64,000 bases of DNA from Pelagovum sp. HNIBRBA483 (GCF_040931995.1 NZ_CP162412.1:1984001-2048000); one strand, 5' to 3'; shown: positions 38,011 through 51,028, numbered from the stretch's first letter. Translations and numbers: made by a program. The notes: generated by a model not told the origin, from the sequence alone.

Positions 38011-39234
38011 TCACCGGTCGATTTCTCCGAACACAACATCCATCGTGCCGATGATGGCCGACACATCCGCCAACTGGTGGCCCTTACAGATGTGATCCAT
38101 CGCCTGAAGGTGCAGATAACCCGGCGCGCGCAGCTTGGCGCGATACGGCTTGTTGGAGCCATCTGCCACCAGATAGACGCCAAACTCACCTTTCGGTGCT
38201 TCGACAGCGGCATAGACCTCACCCTCAGGGACGTGGAAGCCTTCGGTATAAAGTTTGAAGTGATGGATCAGCGCTTCCATCGACTGTTTCATGTCGGTCC
38301 GCTTCGGCGGCGTGATCTTACCACGCGCCAGCACATCGCCCTGCCCTTCAGGGGCGCGCAGCTTTTCTATCGCCTGCAAGATGATCGAGGTCGACTGGCG
38401 CATCTCTTCCATCCGGCAGAGGTAACGATCATAGCAATCGCCGTTCTTGCCGACGGGTATCTGGAACTCGAACTCGTCATAGCACTCATAGGGCTGCGCA
38501 CGGCGCAAATCCCACGCAAGGCCCGAGCCGCGCACCATTACGCCAGAGAAGCCCCATTGCTGGATTTCCTCTTCCGTGACGACGCCGATATCCACGTTCC
38601 GCTGCTTGAAAATCCGGTTTTCGGTCAACAGCCCGTCGATGTCGTCAAGCACATTGGGGAATGCCTTCGCCCAAGCTTCGATATCGTTGAGCAGCGCTGG
38701 CGGCAGATCCTGATGCACACCGCCCGGGCGGAAATAGGCCGCATGCAAACGCGCACCACAAGCACGCTCATAGAAAACCATCAGCTTCTCACGCTCTTCA
38801 AAGCCCCAGAGCGGCGGCGTCAGTGCGCCCACGTCCATAGCCTGTGTCGTCACGTTCAGAAGGTGGTTCAGCACGCGCCCGATCTCGGAATACAGAACAC
38901 GGATCAGCGACGCGCGGCGCGGCACTTCAACGCCGGTCAGCCTCTCGATGGCCAAGCACCATGCATGTTCCTGATTCATCGGCGCCACATAGTCGAGGCG
39001 GTCGAAATACGGCAGGTTTTGCAGATAGGTGCGGCTTTCCATCAGCTTTTCGGTGCCACGGTGCAGCAGGCCGATGTGCGGGTCGCAGCGTTCCACGATC
39101 TCGCCGTCCAGCTCCAGCACAAGCCGCAAAACACCGTGCGCCGCAGGGTGCTGCGGCCCGAAGTTGATGTTGAAATTGCGGATCTTCTGTTCGCCCGTTA
39201 CGGCGTCTTCAAATCCCTTGGTCCCGTCCATCAT
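38011..39234 (-). CDS. nuoD: NADH-quinone oxidoreductase subunit D
   Basis: NuoD (49-kDa subunit) forms the quinone-binding site with NuoB. The 407-residue protein starts with [18 protein letters not shown] and includes [25 protein letters not shown] and the C-terminal [25 protein letters not shown]. It is not fused to nuoC. Two adjacent ATG codons (39234, 39231) can serve as start. Confidence 0.97.
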   Translation of the reverse strand: MMDGTKGFEDAVTGEQKIRNFNINFGPQHPAAHGVLRLVLELDGEIVERCDPHIGLLHRGTEKLMESRTYLQNLPYFDRLDYVAPMNQEHAWCLAIERLTGVEVPRRASLIRVLYSEIGRVLNHLLNVTTQAMDVGALTPPLWGFEEREKLMVFYERACGARLHAAYFRPGGVHQDLPPALLNDIEAWAKAFPNVLDDIDGLLTENRIFKQRNVDIGVVTEEEIQQWGFSGVMVRGSGLAWDLRRAQPYECYDEFEFQIPVGKNGDCYDRYLCRMEEMRQSTSIILQAIEKLRAPEGQGDVLARGKITPPKRTDMKQSMEALIHHFKLYTEGFHVPEGEVYAAVEAPKGEFGVYLVADGSNKPYRAKLRAPGYLHLQAMDHICKGHQLADVSAIIGTMDVVFGEIDR

Positions 39235-39330
39235 GCACTTGCCCTCGCAAGGTTGGCCCGCCGGTCGGCAGGCAGGGTGGCAACAGTTTCAGCCGCCCGA
39301 TTGTGTTGAAGTTTCAGCACCGCCACGCGC

Positions 39331-39939
39331 CTACCCCTTTGCCTCAGCCTTGTCATCGCCCGGAAGGATGTATTCTGCACCTTCCCATGGGCTCATGAAA
39401 TCAAACTGCCGGTATTCCTGCACCAGTTTGACCGGCTCATAGACGACCCGCTTCTGCACCTCGTCATAGCGCACTTCGGTGTAGCCGGTTGTCGGGAAGT
39501 CCTTGCGCAGCGGATACCCGCGGAAGCCATAATCCGTCAGGATACGGCGCAGGTCCGGATGGCCGGTAAACAGAATGCCGAACATGTCGAAAACCTCGCG
39601 CTCGAACCAGTTCGCGCTCGGATGCACCTCGAGTATCGACGGTACCATCTCCTCCTCGCGGATCGAAACCCGCAACCGGATACGGTGGTTTTGGTACATG
39701 GACAGCATGTGGTAAACGACGTCGAACCGTTTTGCACGGCCCGGATAGTCCACCGCCGTGATATCCACGAGGGTCGAAAACTGACAATTGCTATCGGTCT
39801 TCAGGAATTCGACAAACGCCACGAGGTTTGACGGCGCCACATCCACATTCAGTTCGCCGTGGGTCACATCCCAGCCCAGAACACAATCGTTCCGCTTCAG
39901 CTCGAGAAGCTCGCCCAGTTCTTTCAGCGCATCAGACAT
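39331..39939 (-). CDS. nuoC: NADH-quinone oxidoreductase subunit C
   Basis: NuoC (30-kDa subunit) is part of the connecting module of complex I. The 202-residue protein has [39 protein letters not shown], cited here in parts: [12 protein letters not shown] and GYPLRKDFP, the family signature. GGGAGC precedes the ATG. It lies 12 bases after nuoB and is separate from nuoD. Confidence 0.97.
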   Translation of the reverse strand: MSDALKELGELLELKRNDCVLGWDVTHGELNVDVAPSNLVAFVEFLKTDSNCQFSTLVDITAVDYPGRAKRFDVVYHMLSMYQNHRIRLRVSIREEEMVPSILEVHPSANWFEREVFDMFGILFTGHPDLRRILTDYGFRGYPLRKDFPTTGYTEVRYDEVQKRVVYEPVKLVQEYRQFDFMSPWEGAEYILPGDDKAEAKG

Positions 39940-39951
39940 CTCGTCGCTCCC

Positions 39952-40841
<890 letters not shown>

Positions 40842-40921
40842 GACTGTTCCTTTCTCATGCTGCGAGGTCCCGAAAGTGCAACCGCTCTGGAACCCGCACC
40901 AGACGTCATTTGGCTGCGCCG

Positions 40922-40950
40922 TGCATACCGCCGCACCCTGAAAGGGTCAA
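40922..40950 (-). promoter_or_regulatory. Candidate promoter of the nuo operon
   Basis: On the minus strand TTGACC (40945-40950) and TATGCA (40922-40927) are 17 bases apart, about 80 bases before nuoA, with an AT-rich stretch upstream (TTTTAGGTATATATT). The -35 match is strong and the -10 weak. Confidence 0.4.
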
Positions 40951-41014
40951 CCGAGCCGCACCGCAATATATACCTAAAATCGCGTCTCTACCCGCATATT
41001 TAAGTTCTGCGCCC

Positions 41015-42214
41015 CTACTGCGCCGCGGCGGCATGTCGCGCCATGGCCTCATCGCGGATAATCCGCGCGATTAACGCGCAGTCTTCAATGCTGAAGGTCA
41101 GCGGTAAACGCATGTCTATCAGCCCCGCCAAAACCGAATCCGTGCGCGGCATCGGCGCACTTTCCGCATAGCGCCAGCTATCGTAGCGCGAGGTAAAGCC
41201 AACCGGCTCCGCGCCGCCGAACCATTTCAGCTCGACACCCCGCGCCGCGCAGCCTTTCAGGAAGTCCTGAACCGCCTCAGGCGCCCAATGTGGCAACAGG
41301 AACTGGATCGAGGACGCGACATAGCCTTCCTTTTCAGGACGCTCCACAATCGCCAGCCCGGGCGTGTTGCGCAGGCCTTCCTCGACCACCTTGTATAGCG
41401 CGTTCCAGCGTTGGCACTGCCGCGGCAAATCCTTGATTTGCGGGCGGAGAATCGCCGCCCGCAGGTTATCCATGCGCCCCGAGATATTCGGCGTGACGTA
41501 TTTCACCTGCTCAAACACCTCGCGCGATGGCGCAGCACGGTGGCGTTCGTAGAGCATATAGCTGCCAGAGAGGATGATAGCCCGCGCCATGCCTTCTTCG
41601 TCATCCGTAATGAGGAAGCCCCCCTCACCTGAGTTCACATGCTTATAGGTCTGGGTCGAATAGCACCCGAACTTGCCCCACCGCCCTGAGGGCACGCCGT
41701 TCCAGTCCGCGCCCATCGTGTGCGCACAATCCTCGATCACCGTCACACCGGCGTCGTCACAGATCTGCATGAGCCGTTCCATATCACAGATATGGCCCCG
41801 CATATGCGACAACAGCAGAACATTCGCCTGGTCGATCTTTTCTTCAAGATCATCGAGGTCGATCACTAACCCCTCTGTCACGCCCACAAAAATCGGGCGC
41901 CCACCGACAGCCGCAATTGCTCCCGGCACCGGTGCCAGCGTGAATGCATTCGTCAGCACCGCATCCCCCGGCTCAACGCCACTGGCGCGCAGCGCCGTGG
42001 TCATCGCATAGCCGCCGGATGCAACTGCAAGGCAGTAGGATGCGCCGGTTTGCGCCGCAAATTCCTCTTCGAGCAACGCCGTCTGCGCGATCTCGCCGTC
42101 AATTGTGTTATAGCGGTGCAGTCGACCGCTTTTCATCACCCCCAACGCCGCCGCGATCCCGTCCTCGGGAATCGGCTCCTGCTGGGTGAAACTGCCTGTG
42201 AATATCTCTGTCAT
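41015..42214 (-). CDS. DegT/DnrJ/EryC1/StrS-family PLP aminotransferase
   Basis: These PLP enzymes usually aminate keto-sugars for polysaccharide or glycoconjugate synthesis. The 399-residue protein has the fold: YCLAVASGGYAMTTALRA, the cofactor Asp region VIEDCAHTMGADWNG, and the PLP lysine in YSTQTYKHVNSGEGGF (cited as TQTYKHVNSGEGG). No sugar-biosynthesis genes are adjacent, so the substrate is open. I chose ATG 42214 (MTEIFTG) over the far upstream in-frame start 42295, which would overlap the divergent promoter region. Confidence 0.88.
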   Translation of the reverse strand: MTEIFTGSFTQQEPIPEDGIAAALGVMKSGRLHRYNTIDGEIAQTALLEEEFAAQTGASYCLAVASGGYAMTTALRASGVEPGDAVLTNAFTLAPVPGAIAAVGGRPIFVGVTEGLVIDLDDLEEKIDQANVLLLSHMRGHICDMERLMQICDDAGVTVIEDCAHTMGADWNGVPSGRWGKFGCYSTQTYKHVNSGEGGFLITDDEEGMARAIILSGSYMLYERHRAAPSREVFEQVKYVTPNISGRMDNLRAAILRPQIKDLPRQCQRWNALYKVVEEGLRNTPGLAIVERPEKEGYVASSIQFLLPHWAPEAVQDFLKGCAARGVELKWFGGAEPVGFTSRYDSWRYAESAPMPRTDSVLAGLIDMRLPLTFSIEDCALIARIIRDEAMARHAAAAQ

Positions 42215-42331
42215 GGCGGCACATTGATAAGTTGGGCAAGCGTCGTCAATGCTGTCATGCGACCCGCCATGTCGCGATTGATCCAGACTTCTCACTGTCT
42301 CTCGCTGACGCTCTGCTCAACGGAGGCCCTC

Positions 42332-43675
42332 ATGACCCAAACACCCGCACCGCTCGATTTCGCCCTGTCCCTCGCATGGGATGACCTCCCTTCCGACTGC
42401 CAAGCGCGGGCGCGTCTGTGCCTGCTCGATCTTGTCGGCATCGCTATCGGCGGCGCGCAAACACGTCTCAGCACCATCATTCGCGACCACGCCCATGCCG
42501 AATTTGGCGGCAATTTCCCGATGCTGCTCGATACCCGCAGCTCCAGCGCCTCTGGCGTCGCCTTGGCGGCCGGCATGACGATTGACGCGCTCGACGGCCA
42601 TGACGGCTACAACCCCGCCAAAGGCCATATCGGTAGCCCAACCTTTGCAGGCCTCTGGCCCCTCGCCCACCGGCACGAAGCGGATGGCCGCGCCTTCCTC
42701 ACCGCGCTTGCCGTTGGTTACGAATTCGGCGCCCGCGTGGCCGAGGCACAGCACGCCACCGCCCCCGACTATCACACCTCCGGCAGTTGGGGTGCCGTGG
42801 CCGTCGCGGCTTCTGGCGCTCGCCTTGCGGGGCTGTCGCCCGATCAAACACGCCACGCCCTCGGCATTGCCGAGTATCACGGCCCGCGCAGTCAAATGAT
42901 GCGCTGCATTGATCACCCGACCATGCTCAAAGACGGCTCCGGCTGGGGCGCCATGTGCGGCGTCTCCGCCATCGACCTCGCCGCCCGCGGTTTTACCGGC
43001 GCACCTGCGATCACTGTTGAGAATGCGCCCACCTACTGGGCGGACCTCGGCAGCCGTTGGGCGATCATGGAGCAGTATTTCAAGCCCTACCCTGTCTGCC
43101 GCTGGGCACAGCCGCCTGTTGAGGCGCTTCTCACACTCCGCCGCCAGCATGGTCTGACCTCCGATCAGGTCGCGCGGATCGAGGTCGAAAGTTTTCACGA
43201 ATCCACCCGCCTCGCGACCCGCCGCCCCGCCTCGACCGAAGAGGCCCAGTATTCGACCTCCTTCCCCTGCGCCGTGGCGATGGTGCGCGGCGGCATCACA
43301 CCCGCCGACATTTCCGACGATGCGCTGACCGACCCCGAAATCCTGCGCCTGTCCGACAGCATGATCATGCGCGAAGCAGAGGTCGCCAATGCTGCATTCC
43401 CCAATCGTCGCCTCGCCCGCACGACCTTGGTGTTGACGGATGGGAGCGAACTGCAAAGTGAGTGGCACGAGCCTCGTTGGGATGCCACGTCGCCGCCAAC
43501 CGATACCGAATTGCGCGCGAAGTTTCACTCAATCGCAGATCCGGCAGTAGGAACCGCACGCGCCGCCGCAATCGAAAACGCGATCAACGCACTGGATACC
43601 ACGCCCCTCTCGGAACTCTCGCGCCTACTGTCTCAGCCAATCAACGCCGAAACCACATCCGGCAGTTCCGCGTAA
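42332..43675 (+). CDS. MmgE/PrpD family protein
   Basis: The 447-residue protein belongs to the family of 2-methylcitrate dehydratase (PrpD) and cis-aconitate decarboxylase. It has the N-terminal helical domain (CLLDLVGIAIGGAQT), GMTIDALDGHDGYNPAKGHIGSP (seen as DGHDGYNPAKGHIG), FKPYPVCRWAQP and ARIEVESFHES. No other propionate-cycle genes are nearby, so the exact substrate is unknown. CGGAGG lies 5 bases before ATG 42332. Its last 43 bases overlap the end of the convergent HAD gene. Confidence 0.9.
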   Translation: MTQTPAPLDFALSLAWDDLPSDCQARARLCLLDLVGIAIGGAQTRLSTIIRDHAHAEFGGNFPMLLDTRSSSASGVALAAGMTIDALDGHDGYNPAKGHIGSPTFAGLWPLAHRHEADGRAFLTALAVGYEFGARVAEAQHATAPDYHTSGSWGAVAVAASGARLAGLSPDQTRHALGIAEYHGPRSQMMRCIDHPTMLKDGSGWGAMCGVSAIDLAARGFTGAPAITVENAPTYWADLGSRWAIMEQYFKPYPVCRWAQPPVEALLTLRRQHGLTSDQVARIEVESFHESTRLATRRPASTEEAQYSTSFPCAVAMVRGGITPADISDDALTDPEILRLSDSMIMREAEVANAAFPNRRLARTTLVLTDGSELQSEWHEPRWDATSPPTDTELRAKFHSIADPAVGTARAAAIENAINALDTTPLSELSRLLSQPINAETTSGSSA

Positions 43676-44295
43676 TCGTCCAACAAAGCTTGTGGCAGCA
43701 TCTCGCGCACCGCATCGCCCAGCGGCCCGAATGTCACGAGGATCGAGGCGATGCCCGCCGCCCGCGCTGTCTCACGGTCGGTGATCGTGTCTCCCACCAG
43801 AACCGCGCGCGCAGGGTCACCGCCCGCCCGCTTGATTGCTTCGCGCAATGGTGCGGGGTCAGGCTTGCGTACAGGGAGCGTATCAGCCCCAACAAGCGAG
43901 CCGAATAAATCCCGCACCCCAAGGCTGACCATCAACCGTTCCGCTAGCGCTTCGGGTTTGTTCGTGCAAATCCCCACGCAATAGCCCAGCGCCGAAAGCT
44001 CTTTGACCGCCTCTGCCACACCGGGGAAAAGCGTCGTATGATGATCCAGCGCCTCCGAATAAGCCTCCAACAGACGCGGATACTGCCACTCAATTTCTGC
44101 GTCACCATAGCTTCCCGTTCGCCGGAAACCCTCGCGCAGCATCGCCTTGCCGCCCTGCATTCCCACCCAGCCATCCGTCAGCGGGTCCAACACATCGCCT
44201 AAACCCAAGTCGCGAAAACAGACATTCGCCGCGTTGATCAGGTCGCGGCTCGTATCCGCCAAGGTTCCATCAAGATCAAAAATGACACTGCGCAT
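43633..44295 (-). CDS. HAD-family hydrolase, phosphoglycolate phosphatase-like
   Basis: The 220-residue protein has HAD motif I FDLDGTLADTS at the very start, a helical cap, motif II CTNKPEALAE, the conserved KPDPAPLREA lysine, and motif IV VGDTITDRETARAAG. Length and cap type fit Gph-like phosphatases that clear 2-phosphoglycolate. Other small phosphate esters are possible. AGGAGA precedes ATG 44295. The frame extends far upstream without family similarity. Its 3' end overlaps the MmgE/PrpD gene by 43 bases. Confidence 0.9.
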   Translation of the reverse strand: MRSVIFDLDGTLADTSRDLINAANVCFRDLGLGDVLDPLTDGWVGMQGGKAMLREGFRRTGSYGDAEIEWQYPRLLEAYSEALDHHTTLFPGVAEAVKELSALGYCVGICTNKPEALAERLMVSLGVRDLFGSLVGADTLPVRKPDPAPLREAIKRAGGDPARAVLVGDTITDRETARAAGIASILVTFGPLGDAVREMLPQALLDDYAELPDVVSALIG

Positions 44296-44415
44296 GGCGT
44301 CTCCTATTGCTCCCCGCACATGTAACGTTTCGAAAGGTCTTGTGAAGCCACTTCGCTTGCGCTGGCACGAAAGCCATGTAGTAAGAGTGCAAAAATATGT
44401 TTCGATAGAGGTATT

Positions 44416-45765
44416 ATGAGCGTCGCTTGCGTAATTCTTGCCGCAGGAATGGGCACCCGAATGAATTCGGACCTTCCAAAAGTGCTCCATCAGGTCGCCG
44501 GTGCGCCAATGGTCGTTCATTCGATCAAGGCAGCCACCGCCATCGAGGCTGAGCGGATCGTCGTCGTCACCGGCCACGGCGCCGCGCAAGTCACCAAGGC
44601 CGTGCAGGATTGGAACCCAGACACCGCCACCGTCGAACAGACCGAGCAACTCGGCACCGCGCATGCCGTCCTTCAAGCGCGTGACGCTTTGGCTGGGTTT
44701 TCAGGCGACGTGATCGTTCTCTACGGTGACACCCCCTTCATCCGCCCCGAGACGCTCGAAACCATGCGCGCCGCGCGTCAAAGCCACGCCGTTGTCGTCC
44801 TCGGCTTCGAGGCCGCCGATCCGGACCGCTACGGCCGCCTGAAAATGGCAGGTGACACGCTCGACTCCATCGTCGAATTCAAAGATGCAACCGATGCTGA
44901 GAAAGCCATTACCTTCTGTAATTCCGGCGTTCTCTGCGCGGATGCAACGACACTCTTCTCCCTTCTCGATGAGGTCGGGAACGACAACGCATCAGGCGAG
45001 TTTTACCTGACCGACATCGTCGCCATCGCCAACGAGCGCGGGCTGTCCGCCACCGCCGTCACCTGCCCCGAGGCAGAGACGATGGGCGTCAACGACCGCG
45101 CACAACTGGCCGCCGCAGAACGCATCTTTCAGGCTAACGCCCGCGCCGAGGCGATGGAAAACGGCGTTACGCTCACCGCGCCTGAAACCGTCTTTTTCGC
45201 CCATGACACGGTGATTGGCCGCGACACCATAATCGAACCGAACGTGATCTTCGGCCCCGATGTCACAATCGAAAGCGGCACCCGCATCCGCGCTTTCTCT
45301 CATCTCGAAGGCTGCCACGTCAGCCGCGGCGCGACTGTCGGCCCCTTCGCCCGCCTCCGCCCCGGCGCGGAGCTGGCCGAGGATGTCCATGTCGGCAATT
45401 TCTGCGAGATCAAGAACGCCACCATCGACGAAGGCGCGAAGGTTAATCACCTCTCCTATATCGGCGATGCCTCGGTCGGTGCGCGCACCAATATCGGCGC
45501 GGGCACCATCACCTGCAACTATGACGGCGTGTTCAAACACCGCACTACGATAGGTCGCGAGGCGTTCATCGGCTCCAATACCATGCTCGTGGCCCCCGTC
45601 ACCGTTGGCGACCGCGCCCTCACTGGCTCCGGCTCGGTCATCACACAGGATATTCCCGCTGATGCCCTTTCCGTCGCCCGCGCAAAACAAGTGAACAAAC
45701 CCGGCCTTGGAAAGCGCCTGATGGATTCGCTCCGCGCCCGCAAATCCGCAAAGAAGGAGCAGTAA
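44416..45765 (+). CDS. glmU: Bifunctional UDP-GlcNAc pyrophosphorylase / glucosamine-1-phosphate acetyltransferase
   Basis: GlmU makes UDP-N-acetylglucosamine for peptidoglycan and lipopolysaccharide. The 449-residue protein has the N-terminal uridyltransferase domain (ILAAGMGTRMNSDLPKVLH, cited as AAGMGTRMNSDLPK) and a C-terminal left-handed beta-helix acetyltransferase domain (hexapeptide repeats, YIGDASVGARTNIGAGTITCNYDG seen as GARTNIGAGTITCNYDG). AGAGG precedes the ATG. It forms an operon with glmS, one base away. Confidence 0.97.
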   Translation: MSVACVILAAGMGTRMNSDLPKVLHQVAGAPMVVHSIKAATAIEAERIVVVTGHGAAQVTKAVQDWNPDTATVEQTEQLGTAHAVLQARDALAGFSGDVIVLYGDTPFIRPETLETMRAARQSHAVVVLGFEAADPDRYGRLKMAGDTLDSIVEFKDATDAEKAITFCNSGVLCADATTLFSLLDEVGNDNASGEFYLTDIVAIANERGLSATAVTCPEAETMGVNDRAQLAAAERIFQANARAEAMENGVTLTAPETVFFAHDTVIGRDTIIEPNVIFGPDVTIESGTRIRAFSHLEGCHVSRGATVGPFARLRPGAELAEDVHVGNFCEIKNATIDEGAKVNHLSYIGDASVGARTNIGAGTITCNYDGVFKHRTTIGREAFIGSNTMLVAPVTVGDRALTGSGSVITQDIPADALSVARAKQVNKPGLGKRLMDSLRARKSAKKEQ

Positions 45766-45766
45766 C

Positions 45767-47580
<1,814 letters not shown>

Positions 47581-47584
<4 letters not shown>

Positions 47585-48264
47585 CACCTGAAGCCGCCAT
47601 TGCCGCGCTCGAAGCGCAGGAAAACCCGCAAAAAGCAGCGGAAATGGCCGCCTATCACAAGATTCCCCGCCGCTACCTCGGGCTGTCCACACCCCAGATC
47701 GACGCGCTGACAAAGGAATGGCGTGCAGCGGTGGACCTCCCCACCCGCCTCGCTCTCGCAGACGGGCTTTGGCAGAGCGACATTTACGAAGCCCGCGTCG
47801 CCGCTGCCAAACTGCTCATTCAAGCCCGCATCCGCCCCGAAGATACCGCCGCATGGGAGCTGATCTGCTCTTGGGTGCCCGATTTCGATAGCTGGGCCAT
47901 TGCAGATCACGCCAGCATGGCCGGCCAGCGCCGCCTCCTGGCTGATCCGACGCGGATCGCCACCCTCCGCGACTGGACGACATCGGATCACCTCTGGACC
48001 CGCCGCGCGGTGCTTGTCATGACCTTGCCTTGGACCAAGATGCCCCACCCAAAGCCCGCGGACCTCGCCATCCGCGAAGTGGTGCTCAGCTGGGCCGCAA
48101 GCTACGTCCCCGACCGGCGTTGGTTCATCCAAAAGGCAATTGGCTGGTGGCTACGCGATCTGTCACCGCGCGATCCGGACCGCGTGCGCGCTTTCCTCAC
48201 CGAGCATGGCGACGCGATGAAACCCTTCGCGCGAAAAGAGGCCGCGCGCCTCCTCCCAGCCTAA
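47581..48264 (+). CDS. DNA alkylation repair protein (AlkD-like HEAT-repeat family)
   Basis: AlkD-like proteins are HEAT-repeat DNA glycosylases that remove bulky or cationic alkylated bases. The 227-residue protein matches the family: YHKIPRRYLGLSTPQIDAL, WQSDIYEARVAAAKLL, SWVPDFDSWAIADH, WTRRAVLVMTLPW and RRWFIQKAIGWWLRDL. The start ATG 47581 overlaps the glmS stop (ATGA), so it is translated from the glmU-glmS message. A longer frame beginning at 47431 inside glmS is not coding. It overlaps the convergent lipoprotein gene by 4 bases. Confidence 0.9.
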
Positions 48265-48761
48265 TTCACAAAAACAGCGACTTCGACAACATCCGCCAGT
48301 GACAGCCCCAAAAGCCGCATCGCGGCAAGGCTCATCTGGCTACCCGAACCCACCGCACCGCCACTTGGCCGTAGTTCAATGTTGATGCTCTCACCGCCTG
48401 CCACGGCACGTCCCATTTGCAACTCAGTCACCAAAGGCGTCCGCAGCCAAATCCCCGCCTGCGCGATATCGCCCAAGGTCACGGTCGTCACACCAAGCGA
48501 TCCGCTATTGCCGCTCTCCACCGCCAGCGCGGCCGCGCGATCGGCATCATCTGTGGTGTCGAATTCCTCGACCGTGCTCGCCCCCTCCGGCGGCGGCGGC
48601 GGCGGGGAATCATCCAGCGTCTGCTCGCTGACCGCTTCCGGCGCAGGGAGGAGCCCATCGCCCCCACCGCCAAAAAGTCCCGAAAACCTGTCCGGCAATG
48701 CAGCACAACCGGACAAAATGACCATGGACGCAAGCCCGAGATAGAATGAAACGCGAGTCAT
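48261..48761 (-). CDS. Predicted lipoprotein of unknown function
   Basis: The 166-residue protein has a lipoprotein signal with lipobox ILSGC (Cys19), then a Gly- and Pro-rich linker (GLFGGGGDGLLP, DSPPPPPPEGAS), then a compact C-terminal region (LGVTTVTLGDIAQAGIWLRTPLV, seen as TTVTLGDIAQAGIWLRTP). The last part contains GSQMSLAAMRLLGLSL, which resembles an assembly motif of RlpA/SPOR-like septal-ring lipoproteins only loosely. I do not assign a family. It is divergent from moaA. Confidence 0.8.
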   Translation of the reverse strand: MTRVSFYLGLASMVILSGCAALPDRFSGLFGGGGDGLLPAPEAVSEQTLDDSPPPPPPEGASTVEEFDTTDDADRAAALAVESGNSGSLGVTTVTLGDIAQAGIWLRTPLVTELQMGRAVAGGESINIELRPSGGAVGSGSQMSLAAMRLLGLSLADVVEVAVFVN

Positions 48762-48850
48762 AAGCCGAGGCTATGCCAGCAGCGCCCCAAGACGCAACAA
48801 TCTCGGTCATTTGACTTGCGGCTGAACCGCACACGACCTAGCTTTCACTT

Positions 48851-49855
48851 ATGACACAGCCTCTCGTCGATCCCTTTCAGCGCGCAATCACCTACCTGCG
48901 CCTCTCGGTCACCGACCGCTGCGATTTCCGCTGCGTCTACTGCATGTCGGAGAACATGACATTCCTTCCCAAGAAGGAACTTCTGACACTTGAGGAACTC
49001 GATCGCCTCTGCTCCGCCTTCATTGGCCTCGGAGTCGAGAAGTTGCGCATCACCGGCGGCGAGCCGCTCGTCCGCCGCGATATTCTGACCTTCTTCGACG
49101 GCATGTCGCGCCATCTTGAAAGCGGCGCGTTAAAAGAGCTGACCCTCACCACCAATGGCAGCCAGCTCGAACGCTTCGCAGATCAGCTCTATGCCGCTGG
49201 CGTGCGCCGCGTGAATGTCTCGCTCGATACGCTGGACGAGCAAAAATTCGCGGATATCACCCGCTGGGGCCGCCTGCCACAAGTTCTGCGCGGCATCGAT
49301 GCCGCCCAGCGTGCCGGTCTGCGCGTGAAGATCAACACCGTCGCTCTCAAAGGCTTCAACGAAGACGAGCTGTTCACCCTCGCTGAATGGTGCGCCTCGC
49401 GCGATATGGACCTCACCTTCATCGAAGTTATGCCGATGGGCGATATTGGCAATGAGGACCGCCTCGGCCAATACTGGGCGCTGAGCGACCTCCGCGCGCG
49501 CCTCGCCGAACAATACACCCTGACCGATCTGGCAGAGCGCACCGGCGGCCCCGCCCGCTACGTCCGGCTCGAAGAAACCGGCCAGAAGATCGGCTTCATC
49601 ACGCCGCTCACGCATAATTTCTGCGAAAGCTGCAACCGCGTGCGGATCACCTGCACAGGCGAGATTTACACCTGCCTTGGGCAAGAGGGCCATTGCGACC
49701 TGCGCAAACCGCTGCGCGCCTCACAGGATGACGCAGTTCTTGAAGACGCCATCCGCGCGGCCATTTCGCTGAAACCGCGCGGTCATGACTTCGATTACTC
49801 CCGTCAGGATGTCGCCGGTCGCGTCAGCCGCCACATGAGCCACACAGGCGGCTAA
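48851..49855 (+). CDS. moaA: GTP 3',8-cyclase
   Basis: MoaA is the radical SAM enzyme that begins molybdenum cofactor synthesis from GTP. The 334-residue protein has the N-terminal SAM cluster motif (Cys24, Cys28, Cys31 in [10 protein letters not shown]), [11 protein letters not shown], and the C-terminal cluster motif [22 protein letters not shown] (cysteines in CESC and TCTG). It ends in the family's conserved Gly-Gly. No other moa genes are adjacent. The molybdenum hydroxylase at 60.6-63.3 kb is a downstream user of the cofactor. Confidence 0.97.
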   Translation: MTQPLVDPFQRAITYLRLSVTDRCDFRCVYCMSENMTFLPKKELLTLEELDRLCSAFIGLGVEKLRITGGEPLVRRDILTFFDGMSRHLESGALKELTLTTNGSQLERFADQLYAAGVRRVNVSLDTLDEQKFADITRWGRLPQVLRGIDAAQRAGLRVKINTVALKGFNEDELFTLAEWCASRDMDLTFIEVMPMGDIGNEDRLGQYWALSDLRARLAEQYTLTDLAERTGGPARYVRLEETGQKIGFITPLTHNFCESCNRVRITCTGEIYTCLGQEGHCDLRKPLRASQDDAVLEDAIRAAISLKPRGHDFDYSRQDVAGRVSRHMSHTGG

Positions 49856-49864
49856 TCATCGCGC

Positions 49865-51028
49865 CTAGCGCAACGGCATCCTCCGTTCGGCAATCTCCGC
49901 CCACCAGCTGCACCCTGCTGGTATCGCCTCATCGTTGAAGTTGTATTCAGGATGATGCACCGGCGCCGTGTCGCCATTGCCCACAAGGATATAGGCACCC
50001 GGGCGCTCTTCCAGCATATAGGCAAAATCCTCGCCCCCCATCACGAGCGGCGCTTCCGCGCAATCGCCCGAAACGGCCCGCGCGACCTCGGCGGCGAATT
50101 CCGTCTGCTCATCATGGTTGACCATCACTGGATAGCCGCGATGGTATTTCAGTTCCGCCTCCGCGCCAAAGGCCTCGGCCACCGAATGCACGATCGTCGT
50201 AAGCCGCCGCTCCGCCATCGCCCGCATCTCGGGCGAAAGCGTCCGCACAGTGCCTTTCATCGCGTGGCGCGGCGGGATCACGTTGAACGCTTTCGATGAA
50301 CTTTCCATAGAGGTCACAGACACGACAACCTGCTCCACCGGATCGGCATTGCGGCTGGCGATGCTCTGCAGCGCGACCACGATCTGCGCCGCCACAAGGT
50401 TCGCGTCAATCGTCTCATGCGGTTTCGCGGCATGCCCGCCCTTACCCTTTACCGTGATTTCGAACTGATCCGTGCTGGCAAAAAACGGCCCCGGCCGGAT
50501 CGCGAAACTGCCCATCGGCACTCCGGGCCAATTGTGCATCCCGTAAACTTCCTGAATGCCCCACCGCGCTATCAGCCCGTCTTCACACATTTCGCGCCCA
50601 CCGCCGCCGCCCTCTTCGGCTGGCTGGAAGATCACCACGACCGTCCCGTCAAAATTCCGCGTCTCAGCAAGATACTGCGCCGCCCCAAGCAGCATCGCCG
50701 TATGCCCGTCATGGCCGCAAGCATGCATCGCGCCTTGGGTCTTGGAGGCATAGGGCAACCCCGTCGCCTCCTCGATCGGCAGCGCATCCATATCCGCCCG
50801 CAAGCCAATCACGCGGCCAGAGCCGGTTTCCTTGCCCTTGATCACCCCAACGACACCCGTGCGTCCGATCCCCTCGGTCACCTCATCCACACCAAAGGCG
50901 CGCAGCTTTTCAGCCACCAGCGCCGCCGTCCGATGTGTCTCGAAAAGGATCTCGGGATGGGAATGAATGTCTCTCCGCCATTCCGTGATATCGGGCATCA
51001 GTTCGGCAAAGCGGTTCTTGATGGGCAT
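49865..51028 (-). CDS. M20-family amidohydrolase (aminoacylase/hippurate hydrolase type)
   Basis: The 387-residue protein is a zinc-dependent amidase that removes acyl groups from amino acids or similar compounds. Visible motifs are DIHSHPEILFETHRTA, GLRADMDALPIEEATG with metal Asp, MHACGHDGHTAMLLG with metal His, FQPAEEGGGGGREM with the catalytic Glu, and the small dimerisation domain starting at KGKGGHAAKPHETID. The specific substrate is not predictable. The stop is 10 bases from the convergent moaA stop. GAGG precedes the ATG. Confidence 0.93.
   Translation of the reverse strand: MPIKNRFAELMPDITEWRRDIHSHPEILFETHRTAALVAEKLRAFGVDEVTEGIGRTGVVGVIKGKETGSGRVIGLRADMDALPIEEATGLPYASKTQGAMHACGHDGHTAMLLGAAQYLAETRNFDGTVVVIFQPAEEGGGGGREMCEDGLIARWGIQEVYGMHNWPGVPMGSFAIRPGPFFASTDQFEITVKGKGGHAAKPHETIDANLVAAQIVVALQSIASRNADPVEQVVVSVTSMESSSKAFNVIPPRHAMKGTVRTLSPEMRAMAERRLTTIVHSVAEAFGAEAELKYHRGYPVMVNHDEQTEFAAEVARAVSGDCAEAPLVMGGEDFAYMLEERPGAYILVGNGDTAPVHHPEYNFNDEAIPAGCSWWAEIAERRMPLR

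Noticed and set aside
42317-43528. A 403-codon minus-strand frame opposite the MmgE/PrpD gene
   Set aside because: Antisense to a gene with clear family motifs and a strong ribosome-binding site.
48790-48850. A molybdenum-cofactor riboswitch upstream of moaA
   Set aside because: The region between moaA and the divergent gene is only 89 bases and has just one small TGCGG/CCGCA hairpin, far too short for that riboswitch.
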